A stretch of 64,000 nt of DNA from positions 1,302,001-1,366,000 of the forward strand of contig WWBZ02000033.1 of assembly GCA_011503125.2 (NCBI GenBank), in the 5' to 3' direction. How positions within the stretch are numbered: the first letter of the stretch is position 1; each line of letters begins with the position of its first letter. This document shows, one piece after another, positions 12,453 to 23,327 of this stretch. The notes beneath the pieces were generated by a model. That model saw only the letters and a program-made list of their open reading frames with translations. It did not search any database and was not told where the DNA came from. Both the position numbers and the translations under genes were made by a program. This DNA is from Botryosphaeria dothidea (taxonomy: Eukaryota > Ascomycota > Dothideomycetes > Botryosphaeriales > Botryosphaeriaceae).

Positions 12453-14277
12453 TTACGCCCCCTTTTCCAGAATTTCCTCTTCGTCCTTCTTTCCCAATGC
12501 ACCTCTCTCTGCCATGCCTGTTGCCTTTACCTCTCTCTCTTCTAGAACATCATCTCCCTTTCCTCGTCTCGAGCTATTTTCTTTCAGAATCGCGCGGTCG
12601 ACCCAGCCCTCGCCCCGCAGCATACCCAAACTCTTCCTGACAACGCCACCATTAACGGCCTTGGGATCCTTCTCATATACAGCATTGATCACGGCCAAAC
12701 TCGCGACGAAAAGCAACACATCCCCGTTCTTGATGCCCTTCCACCAACCATGCTTGACGCCAACCTTCCAAAAGCTGTCAATGCTCAAACGAACAGAGTA
12801 CAAGAAAGTAGTGCGGCCGTTCTGGCGCTCGAGGAACGCCCAGAGTCCGCCCAGGAAGCCGCCGAGGAAGAATCGCTGGGTCGGGAGGAAGCCACGGGGC
12901 AGATACTGCTGGAAGAGGCAGACACTGGCCCAGCTGGTGCCAATAGCACCGGTGACAAAGAGGGACATGCGAAGGATGGACTTGGCAAGGCGGTTGAGGG
13001 CGGCGAATGGCGCGTCGACGAAGGCCTTGTACCTGGCAAGCGACAGGACGCTGAAAATGATGGTGAAGAAACGCGCAACTGCGGGGAAAGCTTGGATGTA
13101 GTAGGTGATGTATGTACGGGCGCACGAGGGGTCATGCGGGTGAAGGAGAGCGCAGGAAAGGTTCTTGATGGCCGGGTGAGCGGGCGAGGTGATCGGAGAG
13201 ATGGCCGTCAGGGTGCGGGGAAGGGTAGGCTTATTAGGAAACATGATTGGGGAAATGAACGGGCTGTATACATGTTAGCTAATGCTGCGCCAGATCCTAG
13301 AAGAAGAAAAAAAGGACGGCAGGGTGACTTACGGCCATCTCTGGCGCGCAACTTCGGCCAAATTATCCACGATGGAGAATGTATCGGGCCATGGCGCCTG
13401 GCCAGCATAGTGATGCGGCTTGGTCTGGATATACTGAGGCGAGTTCTTGAGGATGAAGCGGCCATAGGCATCAGGGAAGCAGTCCCGATCGAAGACGAAG
13501 GCATGCAGCAGCTGTCCGCACGAGACAGGATATAGCAACCATGAACCGAACCACCATGGACGATCCTTGAACAGTCCTCTATCCTCCAACGCATTATAGA
13601 CGAATTCAAGGGATCTTGTGAGGACGTAGATGGCTACGGTGATGCGGAGTTGATCTGCGGGGTATAGACCGAGCCAGAAGCCCGAAAGACTCGCGCCAAT
13701 GGCAGGCGCAAGCTTTGAGGTCAGCACTTTGGTGACGCGAGGGTTGCGGCGACGGAAGGGCTTCGCATTCTCGGCGAGAACGCTTTCTCGTAAGCGAAGG
13801 AAGAAGCGATGCAGGATGCGATGAAAGAAGAGGATCAAGCCGAGCAAGCTGGATAGGCGGAGATTGGATGACTTCCAGAAGGAAATCTTGGCTCTGTGAA
13901 TGAAACAAAGGTTAGACTGGCATTTGTAGGGAGTGTGTAGTGTGCGCGCACTGGATCTGCCTGTTCCTTCCCATCAGACGAGTGGAGACGATTTCCCAAA
14001 GCTTCAGCGCCGAGTAAGACGATATGGCGAGACGCAGCGAAGCGCGGATGGCGGCGGCATTGTAATCATCTGTGCCCTTCACAATGGCTTCATATCGGCG
14101 CGGTGGAGGAGCTTTCTGTCTCGCGGCGGGAGGAGCGCGAGAGATTAGGTATTGGTGGAGGAGCTTGTATTCACGCGCGCTGAGGGTGTATCGGAGAGCA
14201 TTGCGGACGACGGGATCGACTTTGTCGGGCTTCCCAGACGATGAAGACGACGACGAAGACGAGGCGACGGAGCTCAT
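12453..14277 (-). CDS. TMEM135-like multi-pass membrane protein
   Basis: This is a membrane protein resembling fungal homologues of TMEM135, a peroxisome/mitochondria-associated family. Exons on the minus strand are 14277-13952, 13893-13333 and 13263-12453, giving 565 aa, and all joins are in frame. It starts with a Ser run (MSSVASSSSS). The middle contains hydrophobic helices (LGLILFFHRILHRFF; ASLSGFWLGLYPADQ). A Cys-containing stretch (LSCALLHPHDPSCARTY) recalls the family's Cys-rich N-terminal segment. Further on is FLGGFLGGLWAFLERQNGR, a Gly-rich helix pair as in Tim17-like membrane folds. The tail is charged and probably cytosolic. A perfect GTAAGT donor overlaps the stop codon (GGGGC|GTAAGT), so a further 3' exon cannot be excluded, though I found no good acceptor downstream. 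The family call is moderate and the cellular role is inferred. Confidence 0.7.
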
Positions 14278-15471
14278 GGTGACGGAGCTCGCATGGCAGG
14301 CTCAGGCGCAGCGTCAGGCAGGAAAGGGTGGTTGAAGAGACAGGATGGTCGTGTGTTGTCGGCATTCGATAGACGGGCGCACGAGTCGCGTCACCGACCT
14401 CGGCTCTTGCCCGTTCTGGCAGCCAAGTGCTTGTGAATGTCCGCCCAAAGCACGATCAGCACCATGCATCCTCCATCCAGTCGCCTACTCCGCTCGGGAG
14501 CGCGCCTTCCATGAAAATGCCATTTCCGAGCTGCTCCAGACGGCAAAGCAGCGTGTTCGCAAAAGGAGACTCGAGACAAATCACGTGCGGATGGAGATGA
14601 AGCGGCGATAAGATGAGCCGAGATTCGCTGTGGCTCTCTCGGCCTTGGGGGCCGTTGAACGTTTGCGAATGAACGTGCACACATGGGAGAGAAGCACTTT
14701 TGCTCCGCGTTGGACGAGCTTGTGCCTGTAATAAGCCGCACGTCGAGCTATTAATAAAGAGCCCATCCCGCCAATGAACGGCAATGCGAAAGCGACTCCG
14801 CCACGACTCAGGATCCTGCGCGCCACGCCTGCAGCCACCCAGCCTCAATACACACGCGCCTGTGGCCCGGGCAGATCTGGCGATGCCGTCGTCGCGGTCG
14901 GCAAGCTGGCAGTGCCCGACGGAAGCAGCGTCGGCTTGCCGCAGCGGGTTAACGATGGACTCACAGCCTCGCGCGCGAAGGATGCTCTGGTGAAACCAAC
15001 GCTACCGACGCCGTGGACTGCCAGTCAGTAGCCTCACCGCCCGGGCTGCGGCTCCTAGCGTGGGCCAACTCCTGGCACGCAAGCTGCCGATCGTGCTTAT
15101 GTGGCGGCGCCTTCTATTTTCTACGGCAGCGGGCGTGCTCACGGCGCGGCCATTGGGCGGTGGTGCCTGGCGCGGGGCCGCAGCTCCTGCATTTGGGGGC
15201 CACAGTTACCCAACTCGGCATCGCCAGCCCACGCCCATGATGCCAGAGCAGCTTCGTCCAGCTTTGCTGCCTTGCATTGCCCCAGTTGTCCTAAGAGAAA
15301 GCGCCGCTGCTTTGTCCTTATAACCGTCCTCCCTTCCGAACCTCGTCGTCCTTGCCCTCCAACTTCGCCGCACCAGCCTCCCAGCCCTTTCGTAATATCC
15401 CGGCCCCCACTGCCCATCAAAGGAGCTAGCCTTGCGCCGCACACGAATCTTATCTTAGCGTCATCATCATC
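14278..15471. other. Divergent intergenic region (TMEM135-like / LITAF)
   Basis: These 1.19 kb separate two divergent start codons and must hold both promoters. A pyrimidine-rich leader (about 15310-15420) directly precedes the LITAF gene. Open frames here are not protein-like. Confidence 0.6.
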
Positions 15472-16503
15472 ATGGAGAAGCAGTCCACCGGCGGTATGTC
15501 GTCCTCCACTTCCCACATGCCTCTCCTTCCCAAGGCCTACGCCCCGCCCTCCAACATTTGAACCCCCCAGTCTGCCTCGCAGTGAGAGCGCGCGCGCATC
15601 ACCAGGCGACAATGATTTCTGCTGCGCCGCCGCAAGAGGCTGAAAAGCCCACAGCACCAACGCAGCCAGCTGAGCTTGTTTCCGCTGAGAAACCAATTGA
15701 TGTCGCACCTGCGCCTGCCGAGCAAACAACCGAAAAAATGGCTGAGACTGCGGAACGGGAAAGGCCCGCTGCTTCACCTGCTCCTCTGTCGGACGAGAAA
15801 GTCCCCGTCGAGCTGCAGCTTGCTCCTTACCCTTCCACAATCTCAGCCTCGCCCGGCCCAAACACTCCGCTCTCGCCAACCGCAACCACGCCGCCGCCAT
15901 TGAGCGCTATCTCCTCAGACACTGACAAAATTGCTGTTCCAACAGTCGCCATGGGTCAATACCCTACCGACCATGCTCCGCAGACTCCTGCTCCTATGTA
16001 TGCCGATCACACCGGCTCCACCAGCCCTCAGCCTCAGCAATATTCTATCCAGCCCGATCACGCCTACGCTCAGTCTGGTTACGACCAAAGCCAGTACTAC
16101 GCCCAGCAGCAGCAACAGCAGCAGCAGCACCCCGGCATGCCCCCTCAGCAACCCTCTGGCGGACAGCAGTTCCGCAATGCTACCGCCATTGCCAACCTGA
16201 ACCGCTCTCCCGCCCCGGTTGACTGCCCTGCCTGTGGCACTCGCGCCATGACCACCACCGGCTTCGTCACTGGCAACACCACCCAGTGAGATGCCTCCCA
16301 ACACACCGAAAATCTTTGAGAATGCAAGCTGACATTTTTACTCCAGCGCCTGGGCCTTCGGTGTCTGCATCTGCCTCTGCCTTGGCTGCATCCCTTACCT
16401 GATCAGTGGCACTAAGGATGTTCAGCACAAGTGTGGCAAGTGTGGCGTGCTTCTCGCTACTTGGCATCGTTCCGGTAGCACTGAGGTCCACATGCATAGC
16501 TGA
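15472..16503 (+). CDS. LITAF-domain (LPS-induced TNF-alpha factor-like) protein
   Basis: The protein ends in a LITAF domain, a zinc-binding, membrane-inserting module that sits on the cytosolic face of endosomal or plasma membranes. Exons are 15472-15493 (only 22 nt), 15571-16285 (an acceptor at 15582, also in frame, could start it at 15583) and 16347-16503, giving 297 or 293 aa. Residues ~20-210 are low complexity, rich in Pro, Ala, Thr and Gln, with a poly-Gln run (YAQQQQQQQQHPG) from CAG/CAA codons. The domain reads CPACGTRAMTTT (first CxxC), then the hydrophobic WAFGVCICLCLGCIPYLI, then HKCGKCGVLLATWHR (second CxxC). All four zinc ligands are present. The last intron cuts between the first CxxC and the hydrophobic segment. 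Translation could alternatively start at ATG 15612 with a 5'-leader intron. Confidence 0.88.
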
Positions 16504-18160
16504 GCTTTTGATCCTCAATTTCCTCGCCTTTATTCGCCTGTCGGCCTAATACTCTGTCGGCCTTCTTTCGATTCCTAAAATTTCCCTCTTTCATGATATC
16601 CTCTCTATATGGCCTCATCGGCGATTCATGGGCTGGCAGGAGTTACGGCTGTTCAAGATGTTGCATGAGCGTAGCAGATGTACAAGTAGCTTGGCGGGTA
16701 ACGGAAAGAGTAGAAGAGATTTGTGTGTAATGATTTATTTGCATTTATTGTCTTCCTCCTTCTCTACGTGATTGGTCTGTCTCACATGCGCACATAGTTT
16801 CCAAAATGTTACAATTGCACAACTTTACCCACTCAGAACTTTTCAATTTCAGGGTGAACATCCTGTTCGACGTTCTCGAGACTTTTCCGCAGCTGGTCTG
16901 GGTTCCCTTTGGGTTGCTGCTAAAATCTGACAGCTCCACTCCTTGCGCAACGCGTCCGCCTCTCTGATCGACGTCATCCGCGTTACACCTTCTCCGCAAT
17001 GCTGGAACCGAATCCTTTTGCGTCACTTGAAGTCCTGCCAAGCCCCCTTCGGCTGTGGGGCTTGGTTCTTGCGCCACGAAGGACCGGTCTTCAGGCTACA
17101 AGGCACCGTTCTTGTGGAACAAGGATCGGCATTCATGAGGTCGATGCGGCCACGTTATTCAGCGAGCCACGTGGGTCGATGGCAGTCAAAAATGGAAGTG
17201 GAAGGAGGAGGAGATGTTATTTTCGAAGCTCTCAGCGTTGTATGTGTTTTTCGCTCTCTATATTCCGTGTCTTGATGGAAACTCGAGTGCGGGGCGGGAA
17301 AGACCAACTTACTCCAGGCTTTCCGTGCAGAGAATTGGTAATCGGAACTGCTCCCCTCGTATCTTGGGTTTGGTGAAGTTCGTCTCGAAGTTTGCGGGCA
17401 AGAGAAAGACTGTGAGGGAGGGTGCCATCGATCACTGGAGCTGATTTTCAGAGCACCTTCACCTGAAGTCCACAAACCAATCACGCGTAAGACCTCTCTT
17501 TCTCTTTTACTGTCCCCGTTGATTATTTATCTATAGCTACAGTAACCGTCTCTTATCAACAACAGTAATTCCGCGGCAGACATCGGGGGCCGTAGTGATA
17601 ATCCGAAAACCAAATCAAGACTAGCTTTCCAGCGCTTTGTCCGCTCAGCTTACACCTTGGGTATTCACCGGATTCGCCACAATGGCTTGATCATCTGTGA
17701 GACCCAGAGTTTGAATGTGATGAGGAATGCTATCATTCTTGATGCTGATTGAAAACATGGTTCTTGGATGTTGATAAGAGGTAGGATTTACAGATGTTGA
17801 ATATTCGCGCTGTTGCAATTATTGATATCAGCCTGTGCTAGATGAATGAGGATTAAGTTTGGAGTAAGGGCCACCTGCACGCAGGGAACATAGAAGCGGA
17901 CTTCATTTGGGTCGTAGACTATTGCACCTCTTGGGCGCGATTTGTAGTTACTAAATAATAAGCCACCTCCGTAGCCTGTTTTTAAACAATCCCAGATATG
18001 GATCGTGAATATAACAAGGACACTGTTGATCTGAAAGTCTCATACATGTTGATACACCCACTAAGTAGTACCGACACTCCCCGCCATACATCTTTGTTTT
18101 TCCTGCACCGCTTGAAGTCGGATTCAAAAGACAGACTATGGTGCCATTTTCTTCTCACAA
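16504..18160. other. Intergenic gap without a gene
   Basis: These 1.66 kb lie between the LITAF gene and the convergent peroxidase gene. Short open frames on both strands show no domain or consistent splice structure. The part from about 17.5 to 18.1 kb is AT-richer. It probably holds two 3' untranslated regions. Confidence 0.6.
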
Positions 18161-19499
18161 TTAAGCGCTACTGGTGGGGCGGTACGAGGCGCCAGGGAAC
18201 TGATTGAATAAGCCCTGGCTGAACTGCTCCAGCTGCGGGCACGCCAGACTTGTCATCAGCGGGCTGACGGCATTGTTGATCAGGTCCAACGCGGGCGCCA
18301 GGTCGCTCAGGATGCCGTTCAGCACGTCGGGCAGGCCCGCCTGGGCTGCCTGCAGCGTGAAGCACGCGATGTTGTTGCCCTCGAGCAGGGTCGCGCCGTT
18401 GAAGACGCCGCCGGTCAGGTCGCCGACGTCGACGCCGGTGAAGCTGTTGACGGTGCCCGTGTTGCCGCCGAACTTGATGGTGCTGGGGTCCTTGACGAAG
18501 CCGATGACGAGGTCGGCGACGACGGTGGCGATGCTGTACGGGTTGCTCGACGGCCGGCGATACCAGTTCTCGGGGATGCGCTCGTGGCCCGGCGTGTAGA
18601 CGAAGCTGCCGGGCTCGCCGGTGACGGAGAAGAACTGCTTCAACTGGTTGCCGTCGAGATAGCCGCTGGGCTCCTCGGCCGAGTGGTTCGACATGAAGTT
18701 GAGCACGAAGTTGTACGCGGCCGGCACGACGAGCGCCGAGAAGGGCGCGTAGAACAGGTACGGGTTGGTCGCGATCGATTCTTGCTGCGCCTGCGCATAC
18801 TGCCCACGGAACCCGTCGAGCGTGTAGCGGTCGTTGACGGCGGTGTTGTATAGCGCCTCGAACTTGGGCACGAGCATCGTGTAGGCGTCGCCGTTGTTGA
18901 GGTAGGCGTCGGCGCGCGTAGCGGACGAGTCGCCCTCGTAGTTGTTGTGCGAGAACGAGATGCCTTGCGGGTCGCCGCCCAGCAGGCCACTCAGGGCTGA
19001 GGGCTTGAATGGGCCGCCGATGGACCACTGCATGGATCCAAGGTCGCCGTCGAGTGCGATTGCCACGACAGAGAGGAAGAGTGCCAAGTCAGGAGACATG
19101 CCATAGGCTTGCCCAAGACCCTTGATGGCTGGGATTATTTAGCATGTTTTACACTGAAGCTCTCGGTATCCACTTACTCTGCTCGGCTGTCGCGAGACCG
19201 TTGTGCGGTAGGTAGCCGTGGTTTGCCGCAGCGTTTAGGCCGGGACAAGGGCCGCGGATGTCTGATTTTGTGGGAGCAACGAATGCATACTCGCCATCAA
19301 CACTGACGAATTGCTCTTCTTCGTCGAAAGTGACGCAAGGAATGGGACCACAGTTGGTCTCAAACAAGCTGTCCTGCCGACGGAGGAGTGCTTCAACCTC
19401 TCTACTGACAAGTGAAGGGTCCCGATTGAGGAGTTCGGGAATATATGGAAAGCCGAGCGCGAGTGGCGAAAAGAGGAAAAAGTATATACAAGTCTTCAT
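18161..19499 (-). CDS. Secreted heme-thiolate peroxidase (chloroperoxidase/unspecific peroxygenase family)
   Basis: This belongs to the heme-haloperoxidase family (Peroxidase_2), extracellular heme-thiolate enzymes that use H2O2 to halogenate or oxygenate organic compounds. Exons on the minus strand are 19499-19178 and 19128-18161, with a 49-nt intron, giving 429 aa. A signal peptide (MKTCIYFFLFSPLALG) is followed by a pro-like stretch. The proximal heme ligand is Cys85 in RGPCPGLNAAANHGYLPHNG. The distal acid-base site is EGDSSATRAD, with Glu172, Asp174 and Arg179, matching the EGD..R pattern of unspecific peroxygenases rather than the EHD pattern of classic chloroperoxidase. An N-glycosylation sequon (NHS) is visible near NFMSNHSAEE. 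The C-terminal part (LACPQLEQF...) has a further Cys. Peroxygenase activity is inferred from motif type. Confidence 0.9.
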
Positions 19500-22021
19500 G
19501 ATGTCGTTTATTGGGTTGAAGTGGGAAAACCTGAGGATCTATCAACGTCCAAGTAGGCTACTTATATCTCTTCGAATCTACATTACTCAGTCCCGAGCCC
19601 GGAAATAAGCAGGCGGACTTGGGGCTTCCAGTGTTGATCCACACGAAAATCTCCATGGATGCTAGGGTCACATCATGTTCTCCCACTTTACTACAATCTC
19701 TGCCTTACAGGAGCCGTGAATACAACGTCTTGCGTAATATGCATATGCGGCTGTCTTATTGGTGCGATCAGACACCTCCTGGTGGTCTATGTTGCGTGTG
19801 GCTGAAGTTCTTTTTGAACAGGAGTTGCACAGATTTATTAAGCCACGTCAATCAACCTCGGAGCCAAGACCAAATCACACCCGTTCTGGAATGACGGCTG
19901 CTCGAAACCCGGTACTTCGACTGCCTATCCTCAGGGGACTGCAGGGCTCTAGCCAGGAAGCAGCTAACCTCCACGTTTACCCCGCATTTCGTGTTCCCAA
20001 ATTGAACGCCACCATACCGGATTCATTTACTGATTCCTCAACGGGATGAGCCGCGTGTGGTTTCTTACCTATTTAGGAAATGATGTTCAATAAACTTACT
20101 TTCAAGCTTATTTTGCTAAGACGGAACTGCACCATTCCGTGCCTACATTTGCGGGGGTGTTCTGGACTTGGAATGCAGATCACGATAAACGATCCCGCAG
20201 GAAAGGAGGCTGCACTCCTAGAATGCCCAATGGAAGCCTGCAGATTTGCAATGGCGCGGACAAAAGATGGTCGCTGCTCCGCCGCCAGCCTTACCCCGCG
20301 CGCTCCGGCCTTCGTGTCGCCCCAGCCATGACGTTTTGTGTAGCTTTGGTTTGTGAACAGAGTCATGAATTTCTGATAACACAATGAACCGAAATTTGGA
20401 CTTACGTGGAATGATGAATCTGGCCAACGCATACCCTTTTATCCGCTTCGCGCCACGCATCAATCCTCACGGAGCGTGACTTGGCAAAGGACCAACATGG
20501 TCCGGGTGACGTTCATTGAAGTTGATAGCCAATGGGTTGTAGAGAACACCCTCGTCCAAAGCTTTGTGGCTGGAAGATGACGATCTTTCCAGAGACTGGT
20601 TTCTGGAAGCGTCTCTTAGCATGACCCAAAAATTGGTCACGAGTATGTCAAGAGATTTCTCTTTCCCTCTCCTTCGTCCAATTCTTTGCAATCGCACCAA
20701 CTCAATTGTTATAAACCATCTCACAAGGAAATCAGGGACAGGAGAAGTAAGCCAACTCAAGATCCACTGGCGTTTCTGTGCGTTTCTTCGAATACGTGGC
20801 CTCCGCTCCGGGGAGATGTTTCATTCACTATCCAAGAGTAGGTATCTAAAACAAATAGAATTACGGGCGTAGAGCATCATGGCCACAGAAAGATGTTTGA
20901 ACGCAGTCGTCTAGAATAATGATGAATATCAAGTTGACCAGACACTGTGCCTCAGGTTTCTGGATTCTTAGTATAACACAGTACTTCAGCAATACAAGGT
21001 ATGACAGAATCTGGTTTACCATGAGCAGTGTCAGGAGTAGAGTGTAAACCTGCTTTTGCATTTCAAAGTTGATCGGTCTCTCTACTTCACTTAATACTAA
21101 TTGCGCACGAGGGAGGCGTAATTGAAGGTCAGCTACAGAAGAGCCTTAAAAAATGGTCTATGGATCGATAATGCCCGCAACAAAGCCGGATTCCCTTTAC
21201 TTGATGGTGAGTCCCAACCGCTGTGCGAGTGTTCATCGAACGAAACATGACAAGACACCCCTGCACGGATTCTTCGAAGTGAAAGCAAAAGTTTCATAAC
21301 AAAACCTGTTGCTCAGAATTACTTATGAAATAAATAGGAACCACAGTTTTCGTGATTATTCTTTCTGGGATTAACCTTTACCCGCTACCTCGCCCTATAT
21401 TCGCTCTCTCTCCGCCGTGCTGATGCCTTCATTTTAACATTAGTGCACGAAATGAAGTGCAAAACCTCAAGAGGTAGGAACCATTATTCGTAGGCAGTAC
21501 TGAAACACAGTGTCTTCAGATAATTATGATGATATATTTTATAAGGAGTTATGGGATGCGCTACGCCGGATGAGGTGGGCGTATCTCACGTACTCCATGG
21601 GAGACCGGACCCAAAATCAACCAAGCAAACCAAGTGACTTTGTGTTGGAACGTTCCAGTTGTGCCAGGAAAGGGCAGTGCCCAAACTCTACGGAAATTTG
21701 TGCTGCTTGGAAGAAAGTGGCGCTTAGAAGGACCATGGTATTTTGGGAATATCTGAAGCTGATGTTGGTCAGCAGGTCAAAGTGCTCATGTTGGTCTCTT
21801 TGCATGCGCGTGTGCTCACACGGCGCTTGTGCAGCAAACACCTGCCAGCTGGACAAAAAGTCCGAAACAACATGAAAGCTTCTGTCTTGCATAAGTGTTG
21901 AAGATCATTGGCTAATCAATCTCACCAGTAAAACTCTGTACCAGTGCTCACTTAAGACGCTCACAACAAATTGCCTTTACGTCATCGTTTGGGAATACCA
22001 CTGGAAGTATAAAAGGGAGCT

Positions 22022-22310
22022 AAAAGCCTACCAAATTAACCATATCATTTTCCAATCTCTTGCAAACGCGCCCCGTCCAGTCATCTTCACTCTCCCCTTC
22101 CACACTCAGCACGCCTCTCTGCCAAGTCAGAGTCACGGCCATATCCCCTCCATTCACAGAAATCACGCTAAAATTTAAAGGTCATATCCGCCGGCTGCGA
22201 AAAATCATCAGATCCACCGTCCACCCTCCCTCCTTACTCAACGTAGAAGTAAAGGGGCGTAGTGCGCGAAGTTGGCCACAATATTGCCGTATGTGGCTAG
22301 CGCGATCTGC
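22022..22310 (-). pseudogene. Possible relic of a degraded coding sequence (family not recognised)
   Basis: On the minus strand, short protein-like stretches follow one another in different frames with stops between them. They include LATYGNIVANFAHYAPLLL, then SDDFSQPADMTFKF, then SVISVNGGDMAVTLTWQRG continuing to a stop after NDMVNLVGF. This is what a gene tail with one or two frame changes would look like. I cannot name a family, no full gene can be assembled upstream, and chance is not excluded. Confidence 0.2.
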
Positions 22311-22977
22311 TTTGTGCACAGGTCAGGAGAAACAGCGTCTATAAGGAATAGATGCTCGGCAGACCGAAGTGCTGAAAATTGCCGAACAGATGCAGTTAGC
22401 ACGCGGTGGATCGGAGGTTAAATGTCTTTTTGCGTCCGCATGTGCTCATGCAGCAAGAAGCAAGGAACAATGCGGGACCCCCGCCAGTCCACCACATCAT
22501 GCGCTCGTGCCAAGCTCCACAGAGATCTTTTCAAAGCTTGTCTGCCGCGGCGTCCTGAGACTCGACGGCCCGCTAAAAGACGGAAAATGAATGCAACATC
22601 AGTTGGAGAGAACTCGGGCCGATGTACCTCGAGCCGAGCAATTCTGCCTTTCTGTGGCCGCGTGGCGATATAGCTGTCCTTAGTATGCTGACGGCGCCGC
22701 GCGAAAGACCGCTGTAAGGCCGTTATTGCCAAGACGAGGTGTTCGCCGTCTATACAGTGTACACGCAATCGAATAGCATGCCGAGCACGAAGCTCCGCTG
22801 CTCGCATGATGGTACCCACTCACGTAGACGGCTGACCATAAACTAGCGAGGGCCGAGGGTGTTGGCACGGTCTGGAAAAATTTGTTTTCATGGGCGAGTA
22901 TTCGCTTTTGTGACCCACTCCATGGCACTGACGTGGAGCGACTGCCGCTAGCATGGGCCGGCAGCGGCAAAACCATC

Positions 22978-22986
22978 TTATCAGAT
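22978..22986 (-). promoter_or_regulatory. SreA/Sre1-type iron-GATA site (ATCTGATAA)
   Basis: This perfect ATCWGATAA on the minus strand (TTATCAGAT on plus) lies 342 bp before the O-methyltransferase ATG. The consensus is the known operator of the fungal iron-sensing GATA repressors SreA/Sre1. Confidence 0.6.
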
Positions 22987-23091
22987 GATTCATCTCCGGC
23001 CGACGTGGCCCTCTCATCTCTTGGCCCATCTCGGACTCGCCAAGCCTGAAGTCTGGGCGGGCAGCAAACGACGCGGCTTGGCTGCGTGGGG

Positions 23092-23100
23092 TTATCAGAT
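23092..23100 (-). promoter_or_regulatory. SreA/Sre1-type iron-GATA site (ATCTGATAA)
   Basis: This is the second perfect copy, 114 bp downstream of the first and 228 bp before the O-methyltransferase ATG. It is followed at once by GGATAAGATAATC, which adds two more GATAA cores. Paired sites of this kind favour a real iron operator. Confidence 0.65.
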
Positions 23101-23327
23101 GGATAAGATAATCATCCGCCTCGGGCCCCTCCCACCCCTCTTCCCCTCCGACCTTCTGACTCGAAGAGGCAGGTGAAGCTGATCCGACTGCGGAGATGTC
23201 GCACACAGAAGCTCGTATGACGGAAAATTGCTGCTCTGTAGAAATACCCTTGAGTCCTGCCTGAGTAGCCATTGGAGAGCAATCCAATCGTCCTTTAAGT
23301 CAAGTTGGGCCGACAGTAGCGACTAAA

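Larger units (their letters stand above)
19500..23327. other. Gene-poor region upstream of the O-methyltransferase
   Basis: These 3.8 kb have no intact gene. The part from about 20.8 to 22.0 kb is AT-richer. Protein-like fragments appear on the minus strand near 22.0-22.3 kb. The last 350 bp carry two perfect iron-GATA sites and look like the O-methyltransferase promoter. Imperfect copies of the same motif at 20371-20379 (TTCTGATAA) and 21515-21523 (TTCAGATAA) stand next to no gene. Confidence 0.6.

Noticed and set aside
16943..17484. Open frames on both strands between the LITAF and peroxidase genes
   Set aside because: They have no recognisable domain, mutually overlap, and have no supporting splice sites or start context.
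20371..21523. Single-mismatch iron-GATA motifs (20371 TTCTGATAA; 21515 TTCAGATAA)
   Set aside because: Each has one mismatch and stands next to no gene start. One-mismatch copies are expected often by chance, so they were not used as evidence.
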